A program made the position numbers and the translations under genes. From Rubritepida sp. (GTDB lineage: Bacteria > Pseudomonadota > Alphaproteobacteria > Acetobacterales > Acetobacteraceae), in contig SKWC01000036.1 in assembly GCA_007129145.1 (NCBI GenBank), positions 1 to 9,607 of the forward strand: a stretch of DNA of 9,607 bases. The letters are read 5' to 3'. This document shows positions 1-5,021 of the stretch, piece by piece (within the stretch, counting starts at the first letter, position 1; the number at the start of each line of letters is the position of its first letter). The notes under the pieces were generated by a model that was not told where the DNA came from, did no database searches, and was given only the letters and a program-made list of their open reading frames with translations.

Positions 1-211
1 GCCCGCTCCAGCGGTTCCATCGGTTGTAGATCGTGGTCGGCGGGCCGTAGATCGCCGGGCAGTCCTTCCAGCGGCAGCCCGAACGAAGCACGTGCACGAT
101 GCCGCTGATGACGCGCCGGTCGTCCACACGCCGCGCACCGGGCTGGTTACTGGGCAGCAGCGGCTCGATCGCCGCCCAGGCCGAATTGTCGAGCCAATAC
201 TCCGCCGCCAT
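1..211 (-). CDS. IS5-family transposase, N-terminal part (truncated by window edge)
   Basis: This is the N-terminal 70 or so residues of a DDE transposase that would catalyse cut-and-paste movement of the element. The visible protein contains AAIEPLLPSNQPGARRVDDR, then a VLRSGCRWKDCP segment and a GPPTTIYNRWNRW segment. Together these are the hallmark of the DUF4096 helix-turn-helix-like N-terminal domain of IS5/IS427-type transposases. The DDE catalytic core lies beyond position 1 and cannot be assessed. The start at 211 is chosen over an in-frame ATG at 220 because GGA lies at a usable distance from 211; neither has a strong ribosome-binding site. A TGA lies in frame upstream of both starts. 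Confidence 0.85.
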   Translation of the reverse strand, partial: MAAEYWLDNSAWAAIEPLLPSNQPGARRVDDRRVISGIVHVLRSGCRWKDCPAIYGPPTTIYNRWNRWSG

Positions 212-289
212 CGTTTCCATCCAAGCCGTGACAGTCAGCTTGAATCAGAAACCAGCACCCGATTCCTACACCTGATTGGGTTTCGACCC
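1..289 (-). mobile_element. IS5-family insertion sequence, one end (partial)
   Basis: The left edge carries the start of an IS5-family transposase gene running leftward, plus about 80 bases of untranslated DNA up to the presumed element end. Read on the minus strand, the element would begin at about 289 with GGGTCGAAACCC. It is flanked by CTAG (289-292), which fits the YTAR target preference known for IS5-type elements. The opposite end lies outside the window, so the terminal inverted repeat and target duplication cannot be confirmed and the exact boundary is inferred. Confidence 0.7.
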
Positions 290-308
290 TAGAGCAGCTT
301 TGTTTTCC

Positions 309-356
309 AGAGCAAGAAATCCGACCGGATGATTCCATCCGGTCGGATATTGCTCT
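309..356 (-). terminator. Long two-part palindrome at the end of the CoA-transferase operon; probable terminator or dispersed repeat
   Basis: A perfect 13-bp inverted repeat (319-331 with 336-348) closes on a 4-base loop. Outside it is a second perfect 7-bp repeat, AGAGCAA (309-315) with TTGCTCT (350-356), separated from the inner stem by 3 and 1 unpaired bases. On the minus strand the inner stem is followed by TTCTTG, so it could act as a Rho-independent terminator for the leftward operon. The stop codon of the last gene (357-355) overlaps its edge. AGAGCA also occurs at 291-296. Palindromes bounded by AGAGCA resemble dispersed intergenic repeats of Acetobacteraceae; that last point is from memory, not a search. 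Confidence 0.65.
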
Positions 357-720
357 AACCGGCGACCCAGGCGAAGCCGGCCAGCCCAAGCTTGATGCCC
401 ACCAGCCCGGCGGTCCTGCCTGGCGCGAACTCCACGATCCTGCCGCGGTCGGCCGGATCGTAGCGGCGCCGCAGGCGCTGGCCCTGCCGCAGTCCGAGCA
501 GGTCGGGCAGCGGTGTGAAACGCCATTCCGTGCCCACCCAGGTCTCGCCCTCGCCGCTGCGGACGTCATGGCGAAGGCGCGCCCTCCAGAGGAGCGGGTG
601 CGCCCAGATCCCGCGCAGCAGCGTCTCGGCCTCGGGCCAGCGCGCATGCCGCGCGAGGCGCCACAGATCCCAGGCCGCCGAGGCGGCCAGCGCGCCGACC
701 ACCAGACCGAGCCAGGGCAT
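355..720 (-). CDS. Small membrane-anchored protein of unknown function, third gene of the CoA-transferase-like operon
   Basis: I do not recognise this 121-residue protein. Its start codon overlaps the stop of the upstream beta-subunit gene (ATGA, 718-722), which indicates translational coupling. The N-terminus (MPWLGLVVGALAASAAWDLW) is a short hydrophobic anchor. It is followed by an Arg/Trp-rich region (about residues 20-85) and a C-terminal stretch with RRRYDPADRGRIVEF and a glycine-rich hydrophobic tail that may dip into the membrane. The YDPxDxxR pattern recalls DUF3592-type membrane proteins, but only weakly. Codon third positions are strongly G/C in this frame, and the long frame that contains it only makes sense as coding from this ATG. 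Its operon position suggests it acts with, or tethers, the CoA enzyme; that is inference. Confidence 0.7.
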   Translation of the reverse strand: MPWLGLVVGALAASAAWDLWRLARHARWPEAETLLRGIWAHPLLWRARLRHDVRSGEGETWVGTEWRFTPLPDLLGLRQGQRLRRRYDPADRGRIVEFAPGRTAGLVGIKLGLAGFAWVAG

Positions 721-1472
721 CAGGCGGCCCGGGACCGCCCCCAGACGCGGCGGCAGAATTCCGGATAGGTCTCCAGCATCTCGTCGCAAACCGGTCCTTG
801 CAGCAGGGCGAGTTCCGCCGCGGAGGGCGGTGGTGTCTCGCCCACGCCGTCGGGCACGTCGAAGTCGAAGCCGGTCATGGCGCGGATGCTCTCCAGCGTC
901 TCGCCGGCATGGATCGACGCCAGGCTGAAGCGCGCGCGCTCGGGGTGGAAGTGGAAGATGCAGCGCCCCGTCACCAGCGCCTGGGCGTGGCCACGGCGAT
1001 AGACCCCCGGCTCGCTGGTGCCGGGGGCGGAGATGTGCGCCACCCGCTGCACCAGCACGCGCGGGCTGTGTTCCTCGCGGAACAGGATGGTGCGCCCGGC
1101 CATGTAGTACATGAAGGCCGAGCCGAAGCTTCCCGGGAAGCGAACGCCCGTGCCCGGCCAGTCGCCGGTGCCGATGAGGTTGAGGTTGGCCTGGCCGTCG
1201 ATCTCGCCGCCGCCCAGGAAGAACAGGTCCACGCGTCCCTGGCCCGTGAGGTCGAACAACTCGCGCGAGCCGTCGGTGAAGGGGTTGCCGCTGCGCTTGT
1301 GCAGCAGCGACAGGCGCAGCGGATCGCCCTGCTTCACGCACAGCCAGCAGGCCGCCGCCGGGATGGGCGAGGCCGCGCCCACCGCGATGTGGCGCGTGGG
1401 CACTGCGCGGATCAGCCGCGCGATGCAGACCGCGAGCAACTCCTCGCTGCGGTATCCGGCCGCCGCGCTCAT
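720..1472 (-). CDS. CoA-transferase-like beta subunit (glutaconate CoA-transferase / IpdB type)
   Basis: This is a 250-residue beta subunit of the class I (glutaconate CoA-transferase-type) family, cytoplasmic, expected to pair with the alpha subunit encoded just upstream. Family signs are the VGAASPIPAAA segment (31-41), the FFLGGGEIDGQANLNLIG segment (84-101), which matches the family's GA.qID..GN.N pattern, the PGSFG turn (113-117) and HSPRVLVQRV (135-144). Glutaconate CoA-transferases place a nucleophilic Glu shortly after the first Rossmann-like strand. The corresponding stretch here, LSLLHKRSGNPF (54-65), has no acidic residue. That resembles IpdAB, the steroid-ring hydrolase of actinobacteria, more than a true transferase. 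Its ATG overlaps the alpha stop by ATGA (1469-1472), and GAGGG lies about 10 bases upstream of the start. The substrate is unknown; no steroid-degradation neighbours are present. Confidence 0.85.
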   Translation of the reverse strand: MSAAAGYRSEELLAVCIARLIRAVPTRHIAVGAASPIPAAACWLCVKQGDPLRLSLLHKRSGNPFTDGSRELFDLTGQGRVDLFFLGGGEIDGQANLNLIGTGDWPGTGVRFPGSFGSAFMYYMAGRTILFREEHSPRVLVQRVAHISAPGTSEPGVYRRGHAQALVTGRCIFHFHPERARFSLASIHAGETLESIRAMTGFDFDVPDGVGETPPPSAAELALLQGPVCDEMLETYPEFCRRVWGRSRAA

Positions 1473-2302
1473 TCCGCGGCCGCCCTCTGCCCGCCGAAGA
1501 CGTGCTCGGCGCACCATTCCGCGAAGCCCTCGGCCGTCTTGGCGGCGCGGGCATAGGCCAGCACGCATTCCGTATCGAAGCCGTATTCGTCGAGCAGCGC
1601 GGCGGGCTGGGCGCCGCGCTCGGCCACCGCGACGGCCTCGATGTAGGTGGCGTTGATGGCGCCGGGCGTCATGCGCTCATCCTCGAGGAAATTGCCCTCC
1701 ACCACGCGCTCCACCGTGACCAGGCAGCGGCGGCTGGCATGGGCGATGGTGGCGCATTCGCGCCGGCGGCCCACCCAGACATTGCCCGCGCTGTCGGCCA
1801 TTGCGGCGTGGAAGACCGCCACATCCGGATGCAGGGCGGGCAGCAGGGTGATCTTCTCGACGCTGCCGTCCGGGGCGGGGAAGGGGCTTTCCACCACGCG
1901 CCAGTCGGGGCGGTTGGCCAGGATGTCGCTGCCGATCAGCCCGCGCAGCGGCATGAAGGGCACGCCCTTCTCGGCCGCCTGCAGCATGGTGTGCATGGCC
2001 GGGCAGGTGGCGTCGCGGATGGTGATGCGCCCCGCCTTCAGCGCCTCGGTGAAGCGCGGCGCGAAGCCGGCCTCGCCCAGCGTGACCGCGGAGGTGTTCA
2101 CCTCCGACACGCAGCCCGCGCCGATCAGGATGTCGGTGGCGAAGCCGGAGATGGGCACGCCCACCAGGCGCAGCCCACGCGCGCCGCGGCGGATCAGCGC
2201 CTTGGCCAGCGCCACCGAGGGCAGCGAATTGTCGGGCGGCATGGCCAGCATGGCGCCATCGGGGATCGAGGCGGCCATCGCCTCCAGGCTGATCGGGGTC
2301 AT
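1469..2302 (-). CDS. CoA-transferase-like alpha subunit (glutaconate CoA-transferase / IpdA type)
   Basis: This 277-residue protein is the alpha subunit of a two-subunit class I CoA-transferase-like enzyme and the first gene of the leftward operon. Visible family features are an early IPDGAMLAMP strand (13-22), the LVGVPISGFATDILIGAGCV segment (46-65), a GVPFMPLRGLIGSDI loop (113-127), and the ALHPDVAVFHAAMADSAGNV block, matching the 'hPDVAIVHa..AD..GNv' signature of this family. The start at 2302 is supported by a strong ribosome-binding site (GGGAGGGA on the minus strand, 2311-2318) 8 bases upstream. The large open frame continuing to 3316 on this strand is a shadow of the opposite gene. 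Specific substrate and whether the pair transfers or hydrolyses CoA cannot be read from sequence. Confidence 0.88.
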   Translation of the reverse strand: MTPISLEAMAASIPDGAMLAMPPDNSLPSVALAKALIRRGARGLRLVGVPISGFATDILIGAGCVSEVNTSAVTLGEAGFAPRFTEALKAGRITIRDATCPAMHTMLQAAEKGVPFMPLRGLIGSDILANRPDWRVVESPFPAPDGSVEKITLLPALHPDVAVFHAAMADSAGNVWVGRRRECATIAHASRRCLVTVERVVEGNFLEDERMTPGAINATYIEAVAVAERGAQPAALLDEYGFDTECVLAYARAAKTAEGFAEWCAEHVFGGQRAAAE

Positions 2303-2410
2303 CGCGTTGGTCCCTCCCGAGGCACAGGTTACGCGCCCGCTGCGCCGCGTGCGAGGGGGTTGGGGGCGGTTCCGTTCAGCCTTTCTCAAGCCGGGCGGGC
2401 GCAAGCGGCC
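2303..2410. promoter_or_regulatory. Divergent intergenic region between the CoA-transferase operon and the 2411 gene
   Basis: These 108 bases must hold the leftward promoter of the CoA-enzyme operon and probably the rightward promoter of the divergent gene. The only clear signal is the ribosome-binding site GGGAGGGA for the alpha subunit (minus strand, 2311-2318). I could not find convincing -35/-10 pairs or an operator palindrome. Confidence 0.4.
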
Positions 2411-3406
2411 GTGGTGCCGCCCGCCGTCGCCACCCTGCCCGATCCGCTGCTCTACGACCCCGTCCACTTCCCGGGCGTGGTGGAGGGCGAGGAATGGCCG
2501 CCGCCCGCCTTCAGCTTCGAGTCGCCCTGGCTGCGCACCGACGACCTGGCCTTCGAGCGTGGCCCGGATGGGCAGATCATCTTCGTGCGCCGCTTCGAAG
2601 CGCTGCGCCTCGTGCTTGATGTGGAGAACGCCCATTCCGCGCTGGACGTTCAGCCCGGCAGCCGCGACTTCCGGCTGCTGCGGCTGATCCCGTCCGCGCT
2701 GCGCCTCGTGGAGGTGGTGATCCCGGGCGATCCCATGCCGCCCGCGCTGCGCGGCCAGCCCCAGCCCACGCCGCCCGAGCACATGCTCTATGCGGCCACC
2801 ACCGCGCTGGTGTCGGCACTCTCCCGGGGCGCGGGGGCCGCGGGCCAAGCCTATCTGGACGCGTTGCGGCGCACCCCGCCGGGCATCGCCATGTTCGAGA
2901 GCGCGGCGGCGCGCTGCATCACCTCCGGCGCCTTTGAGCTCGAGCGCATCGCCCGGCTCGCGCGGGCGCTGCAGCGGCTGGCGCGGGCCCATGCCGAGGT
3001 GCTGGCCGCCCATGCCGCCCAGCCCGACTATGCCGGGATGGAGCGCATGGTGAAGGCCACTGCCCGGGTCCTGCTGCGCGACGCGCATTGGTCGGGCGAC
3101 CTGATCGCCCAGGCGCTGCGCCAGGTCACGCCGCTGGTCGGCGTTCCGCGAGAGACCGCCGATGCGCTGCGCGACGCCGCGGTGGCCGCGCTCGACCAGC
3201 AGGGCAGCCTGAGCGCGGTCGCCGTCATGGCCGAGCGCCAGGCGCTGCTGCGCGACCGCCTGACCGACCTCGGCCTGTTTTGGCGCCGCGCCGCCGCCGC
3301 CTGGGCCAGCGTGCATCCGGAATCCACGGACCGGCGCGAGATCGACCTGCTCTGCCGCAACCTGCTGCGCCGGTTGAAGCTGAAGCCGCTCTACGAACCG
3401 GGTTAG
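2411..3406 (+). CDS. Conserved-looking protein of unknown function (about 331 residues)
   Basis: I do not recognise the family. The protein is soluble in appearance, with no signal peptide or membrane span. The first 120 residues are mixed and proline-rich (PDPLLYDPVHFPGVVEGEEW near the start). The remaining roughly 210 residues are almost entirely Ala/Leu/Arg-rich predicted helix, ending in a basic RRLKLKPLYEPG tail. Third-position G/C bias runs through the whole frame, so it is a real gene. The start is uncertain: GTG at 2411 or the adjacent GTG at 2414 gives the first protein-like residues, but no strong ribosome-binding site precedes it, and the frame stays open further upstream only as a shadow. 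It is divergent from the CoA-enzyme operon and ends one base before the stop of the convergent small gene. Confidence 0.75.
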   Translation: MVPPAVATLPDPLLYDPVHFPGVVEGEEWPPPAFSFESPWLRTDDLAFERGPDGQIIFVRRFEALRLVLDVENAHSALDVQPGSRDFRLLRLIPSALRLVEVVIPGDPMPPALRGQPQPTPPEHMLYAATTALVSALSRGAGAAGQAYLDALRRTPPGIAMFESAAARCITSGAFELERIARLARALQRLARAHAEVLAAHAAQPDYAGMERMVKATARVLLRDAHWSGDLIAQALRQVTPLVGVPRETADALRDAAVAALDQQGSLSAVAVMAERQALLRDRLTDLGLFWRRAAAAWASVHPESTDRREIDLLCRNLLRRLKLKPLYEPG

Positions 3407-3407
3407 G

Positions 3408-3672
3408 TCAATCCGCGAGGGCGCCGCCGCCGCTGACCATCCGCACCAACTCGTCGCGCAGCATCACGCGCTTCTCCTTGCCGCGAAGCTCCAGCACCTC
3501 CTCGCTTGCGCCCGAGGGGAAGCCAAACACCGCCGCCTGCCGGGGCCGTCTCCGCCAGCGAGGTCGGGAGGGCGGCCGCGCGACAGCCGGCATCGACGCC
3601 AAGGAGCAGGAGCGCGCCAGCGGTGAACACCCCGAACAGAAGCCGGGCAACCGCCGGGAAGCCGAGCGGCAT
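3408..3672 (-). pseudogene. Small exported or membrane-anchored protein, apparently split by a one-base frameshift
   Basis: Two overlapping minus-strand frames read as one gene with a +1 error. The first, from ATG 3672, gives a signal-peptide-like N-terminus (MPLGFPAVARLLFGVFTAGA then LLLLGVDAGC) and continues with high G/C third positions to about 3525. After that its codon use deteriorates. The second frame takes over there with excellent codon use (FPSGASEEVLELRG, then KEKRVMLRDELVRMVSGG) and stops at 3408, one base from the convergent gene's stop. Removing one base, for example one of the four G at 3516-3519, joins them into an 87-residue protein. A sequencing error or a genuine inactivating mutation are both possible. 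A GTG at 3530 could start the second half alone. GVDAGC lacks a proper lipobox because Asp is at -3. The family is not recognised. Confidence 0.6.
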
Positions 3673-3770
3673 GCGCAAGCGCCCGGCCTTCACGGTCGGC
3701 CACGCCCTGCATGCGCGGCCGTGCCCGGGGCGGCGGGGCGTCAACCGGCACCGCACCCGCCCTGCGCCAT

Positions 3771-3801
3771 GGCTGGATTGGCGGGCGTTTTTCCGCCAGC
3801 C
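3771..3801 (+). other. Imperfect hairpin upstream of the thioesterase gene
   Basis: GGCT (3771-3774) and GGCGG (3780-3784) can pair with CCGCC (3793-3797) and AGCC (3798-3801), giving 9 pairs interrupted by a 5-base bulge (3775-3779) with GCGTTTTT in the loop. The 156 bases between 3673 and 3828 hold nothing else I can support. The hairpin lies 27 bases before the thioesterase start and may belong to its leader. No T-tract follows it, so it is not a standard terminator. Confidence 0.3.
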
Positions 3802-3828
3802 TCGCCATAGCGGTCAGGGGCGGGGCGA

Positions 3829-4266
3829 ATGACGGATTCGGGCATGCAGGCCTTCTGCGTCGAGGGCAAATGGTCCATGGCCAAGCGGCATGTGATCCGC
3901 TGGGCGGAATGTGATCTGTACGGTCATGTAAACCACGCCGCCTATCTGATCATGTTCGAGGATATGCGGGTCGAGCACTGGGCCTCGCTGGGGCAGGCCT
4001 TCCGCGCCGACGCGCCGGGTCCGGTGGTGGCAAAGCTCGAGGTCAGCTATCGCCGCGCGCTTGGCTTCCAGGACGAGGTGCTGCTGACCTTGCGCGTGCC
4101 CAGCCTGCGCCGCACCAGCTTCGTGCATGAATACGCCGTTTGGAAGGACGGGCTGGTCTTCGAATGCAAGGCGTTGCTGGTCTGCGTGAGGGACGGCGCA
4201 AGCTTCCCCATCCCTGATGAGGCGCGCCGCCTGATGATCGAACGCGACGGGGCGGTGGCGGGCTGA
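3829..4266 (+). CDS. Hotdog-fold acyl-CoA thioesterase (4-hydroxybenzoyl-CoA thioesterase / YbgC-like)
   Basis: This 145-residue single-hotdog protein is expected to hydrolyse acyl-CoA thioesters in the cytoplasm, working as a dimer or tetramer. The diagnostic segment is IRWAECDLYGHVNHAAYLIM (23-42): Asp29 and GHVNH match the D-x-x-GHVN-x-x-x-Y signature where the Asp is catalytic. The central helix (FEDMRVEHWASLG) and strands with AKLEVSYRRALGFQDEV and FVHEYAVW follow in the expected order. CAGGGG (3815-3820) lies 8 bases before the ATG at 3829, supporting this start. In-frame ATGs at 3844 and 3877 would give shorter proteins; the latter (MAKRHVIRW) is where many family members begin. It is flanked by unrelated genes, so the substrate is unknown. 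Confidence 0.88.
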   Translation: MTDSGMQAFCVEGKWSMAKRHVIRWAECDLYGHVNHAAYLIMFEDMRVEHWASLGQAFRADAPGPVVAKLEVSYRRALGFQDEVLLTLRVPSLRRTSFVHEYAVWKDGLVFECKALLVCVRDGASFPIPDEARRLMIERDGAVAG

Positions 4267-4599
4267 ACCTGCTTTCCGGCGAGTGCGCTGCATGCCGCCC
4301 GCCGCCATGACGCGCGGCCGCGGCTTCTGGCACCGCGCCCCCCCATGCCGCCCCCCCCCTGCCGGCCCTCACTCGGCGCCGTCAGGCATCATCGCCCGCG
4401 CCTGGCCGGACCCGTCCGCTCCTGACGCATCCCCTCCCGACATGGCATGGGCGTGCGCCTGCGGCCACTCCGCCGCGCCGCGGCGGTGTCCAGTGCGTGC
4501 ACAGCCCATGTGGGTAATTTTGCCCACGCATGCATTGTCACGGAGCATCCGGGCCTGCGCCGTCCCCCGTCCGGCGCGTGATTCTCACTGCATAGAGTA
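4267..4599. other. Gene-poor GC-rich stretch with long C homopolymers
   Basis: No secure gene is visible in this third of a kilobase. Open frames exist on both strands (for example plus 4283-4600 and minus 4508-4368), but none has a ribosome-binding site with consistent codon bias along its length. It contains a run of 7 C (4338-4344) and a run of 9 C (4351-4359) only 6 bases apart, which would be prone to slippage. An imperfect palindrome around CATGTGGG and CCCACGCATG (4508-4532) flanks TAATTTT, the only AT-rich patch, and could be an operator or promoter element for the small genes downstream. Confidence 0.4.
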
Positions 4600-4667
4600 G
4601 GGGGTGTTTTTTCCGGCGCCCCCGCTCCCGCCCGGCTGGCGGGAGGGTGTTCACGCAAGCCTGTGAA
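4600..4667 (+). promoter_or_regulatory. Three consecutive inverted repeats in the leader of the small-ORF region
   Basis: Three stems follow one another directly. GGGGGTG can pair with CGCCCCC (4600-4606 with 4617-4623, one G-T pair) around TTTTTTCCGG. CTCCCGCC pairs perfectly with GGCGGGAG (4625-4632 with 4638-4645) around CGGCT. TTCAC pairs with GTGAA (4650-4654 with 4663-4667), the last arm running into the ribosome-binding site AAGGGAG (4666-4672). Such an array could be a folded 5' leader that controls translation, or protein-binding sites. Function is inference; only the repeats are seen. Confidence 0.4.
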
Positions 4668-4677
4668 GGGAGTGCCG

Positions 4678-4791
4678 ATGACGCCTGCACGATCTGCCCT
4701 GGCCGCGCGCCCGCGCGTGCCCACACCCCCATGGCGCTGGCGCGGATGCGGCTCGGGCTGGCCTGCCCGGACGCCATCGCGGCCGAGCTGA
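4678..4791 (+). CDS. Candidate leader or small peptide (37 residues), overlapping a second frame
   Basis: An ATG at 4678 is preceded by AAGGGAG (4666-4672) at a 5-base spacing, a strong start signal. The frame runs 37 codons, begins MTPARSALAARP, has four Trp and ends at TGA 4789-4791. The stop is embedded in the strong ribosome-binding-like sequence AAAGGAGG (4791-4798). A second frame through the same DNA is at least as coding-like: it is open from 4596, passes ATG 4731 (MALARMRLGLACPDAIAAEL) and stops at 4800-4802, with about 86% G/C third positions from 4668. So either a short peptide gene, a frameshifted small gene, or chance. I recognise no family. Confidence that something here is translated is modest. 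Confidence 0.3.
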   Translation: MTPARSALAARPRVPTPPWRWRGCGSGWPARTPSRPS

Positions 4792-4845
4792 AAGGAGGCT
4801 GACGCGACACTGCCCCCCCGTTCACACCCAGCAGGGAGAAGCCCG

Positions 4846-5007
4846 ATGCCTATCCAGCACCAGCAGTTCCGCGACGACCTTCCCCGCCGTTTCCACGTCT
4901 TCTTCTTTCTCATGACCCCGCTGGTCGCCCTTCTGCTGCTGGGCGGCAAGCTGTTCCGCGTGGATGTGGCCGTGGTCTACAGCCTGCCGGATGACAACGA
5001 GGCCTGA
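4846..5007 (+). CDS. Small single-span membrane protein (53 residues), unknown function
   Basis: This gene is easily missed because of its length. AGGGAG (4833-4838) lies 7 bases before the ATG, a textbook start. The product has a polar N-terminus with Arg14-Arg15, one hydrophobic span (about residues 17-33: HVFFFLMTPLVALLLLG) and a short tail ending PDDNEA. By the positive-inside rule the N-terminus would be cytoplasmic. Third-position G/C bias is good throughout. The stop is 14 bases from the stop of the convergent formaldehyde dehydrogenase gene. I do not recognise the family, and no neighbour gives a clear role. The structured leader upstream suggests regulated expression, possibly together with the preceding short frame. 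Confidence 0.65.
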   Translation: MPIQHQQFRDDLPRRFHVFFFLMTPLVALLLLGGKLFRVDVAVVYSLPDDNEA

Positions 5008-5021
5008 CGCCGCGGACCGCC

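Noticed and set aside
355..1554. One 399-residue minus-strand protein spanning the beta subunit and the small protein
   Set aside because: The part above 720 is low-complexity Arg/Pro/Gly sequence in a different frame from the beta subunit. Only the last 121 residues are protein-like.
2303..3316. Upstream extension of the alpha-subunit frame on the minus strand
   Set aside because: The alpha subunit starts at 2302 with a strong ribosome-binding site, and the extension is antisense to the 2411-3406 gene.
4368..4508. A 46-residue minus-strand frame (ends in ARAMMPDGAE)
   Set aside because: Codon use is only moderate, there is no ribosome-binding site, and the composition is Gly/Ala low complexity; not enough to call a gene.
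4535..4563. TTGTCA as a -35 promoter element upstream of the small ORFs
   Set aside because: No acceptable -10 hexamer occurs 16-18 bases downstream.
4283..4600. A 105-residue plus-strand frame after the thioesterase
   Set aside because: It has no ribosome-binding site, crosses both long C runs, and its codon bias collapses in the second half.
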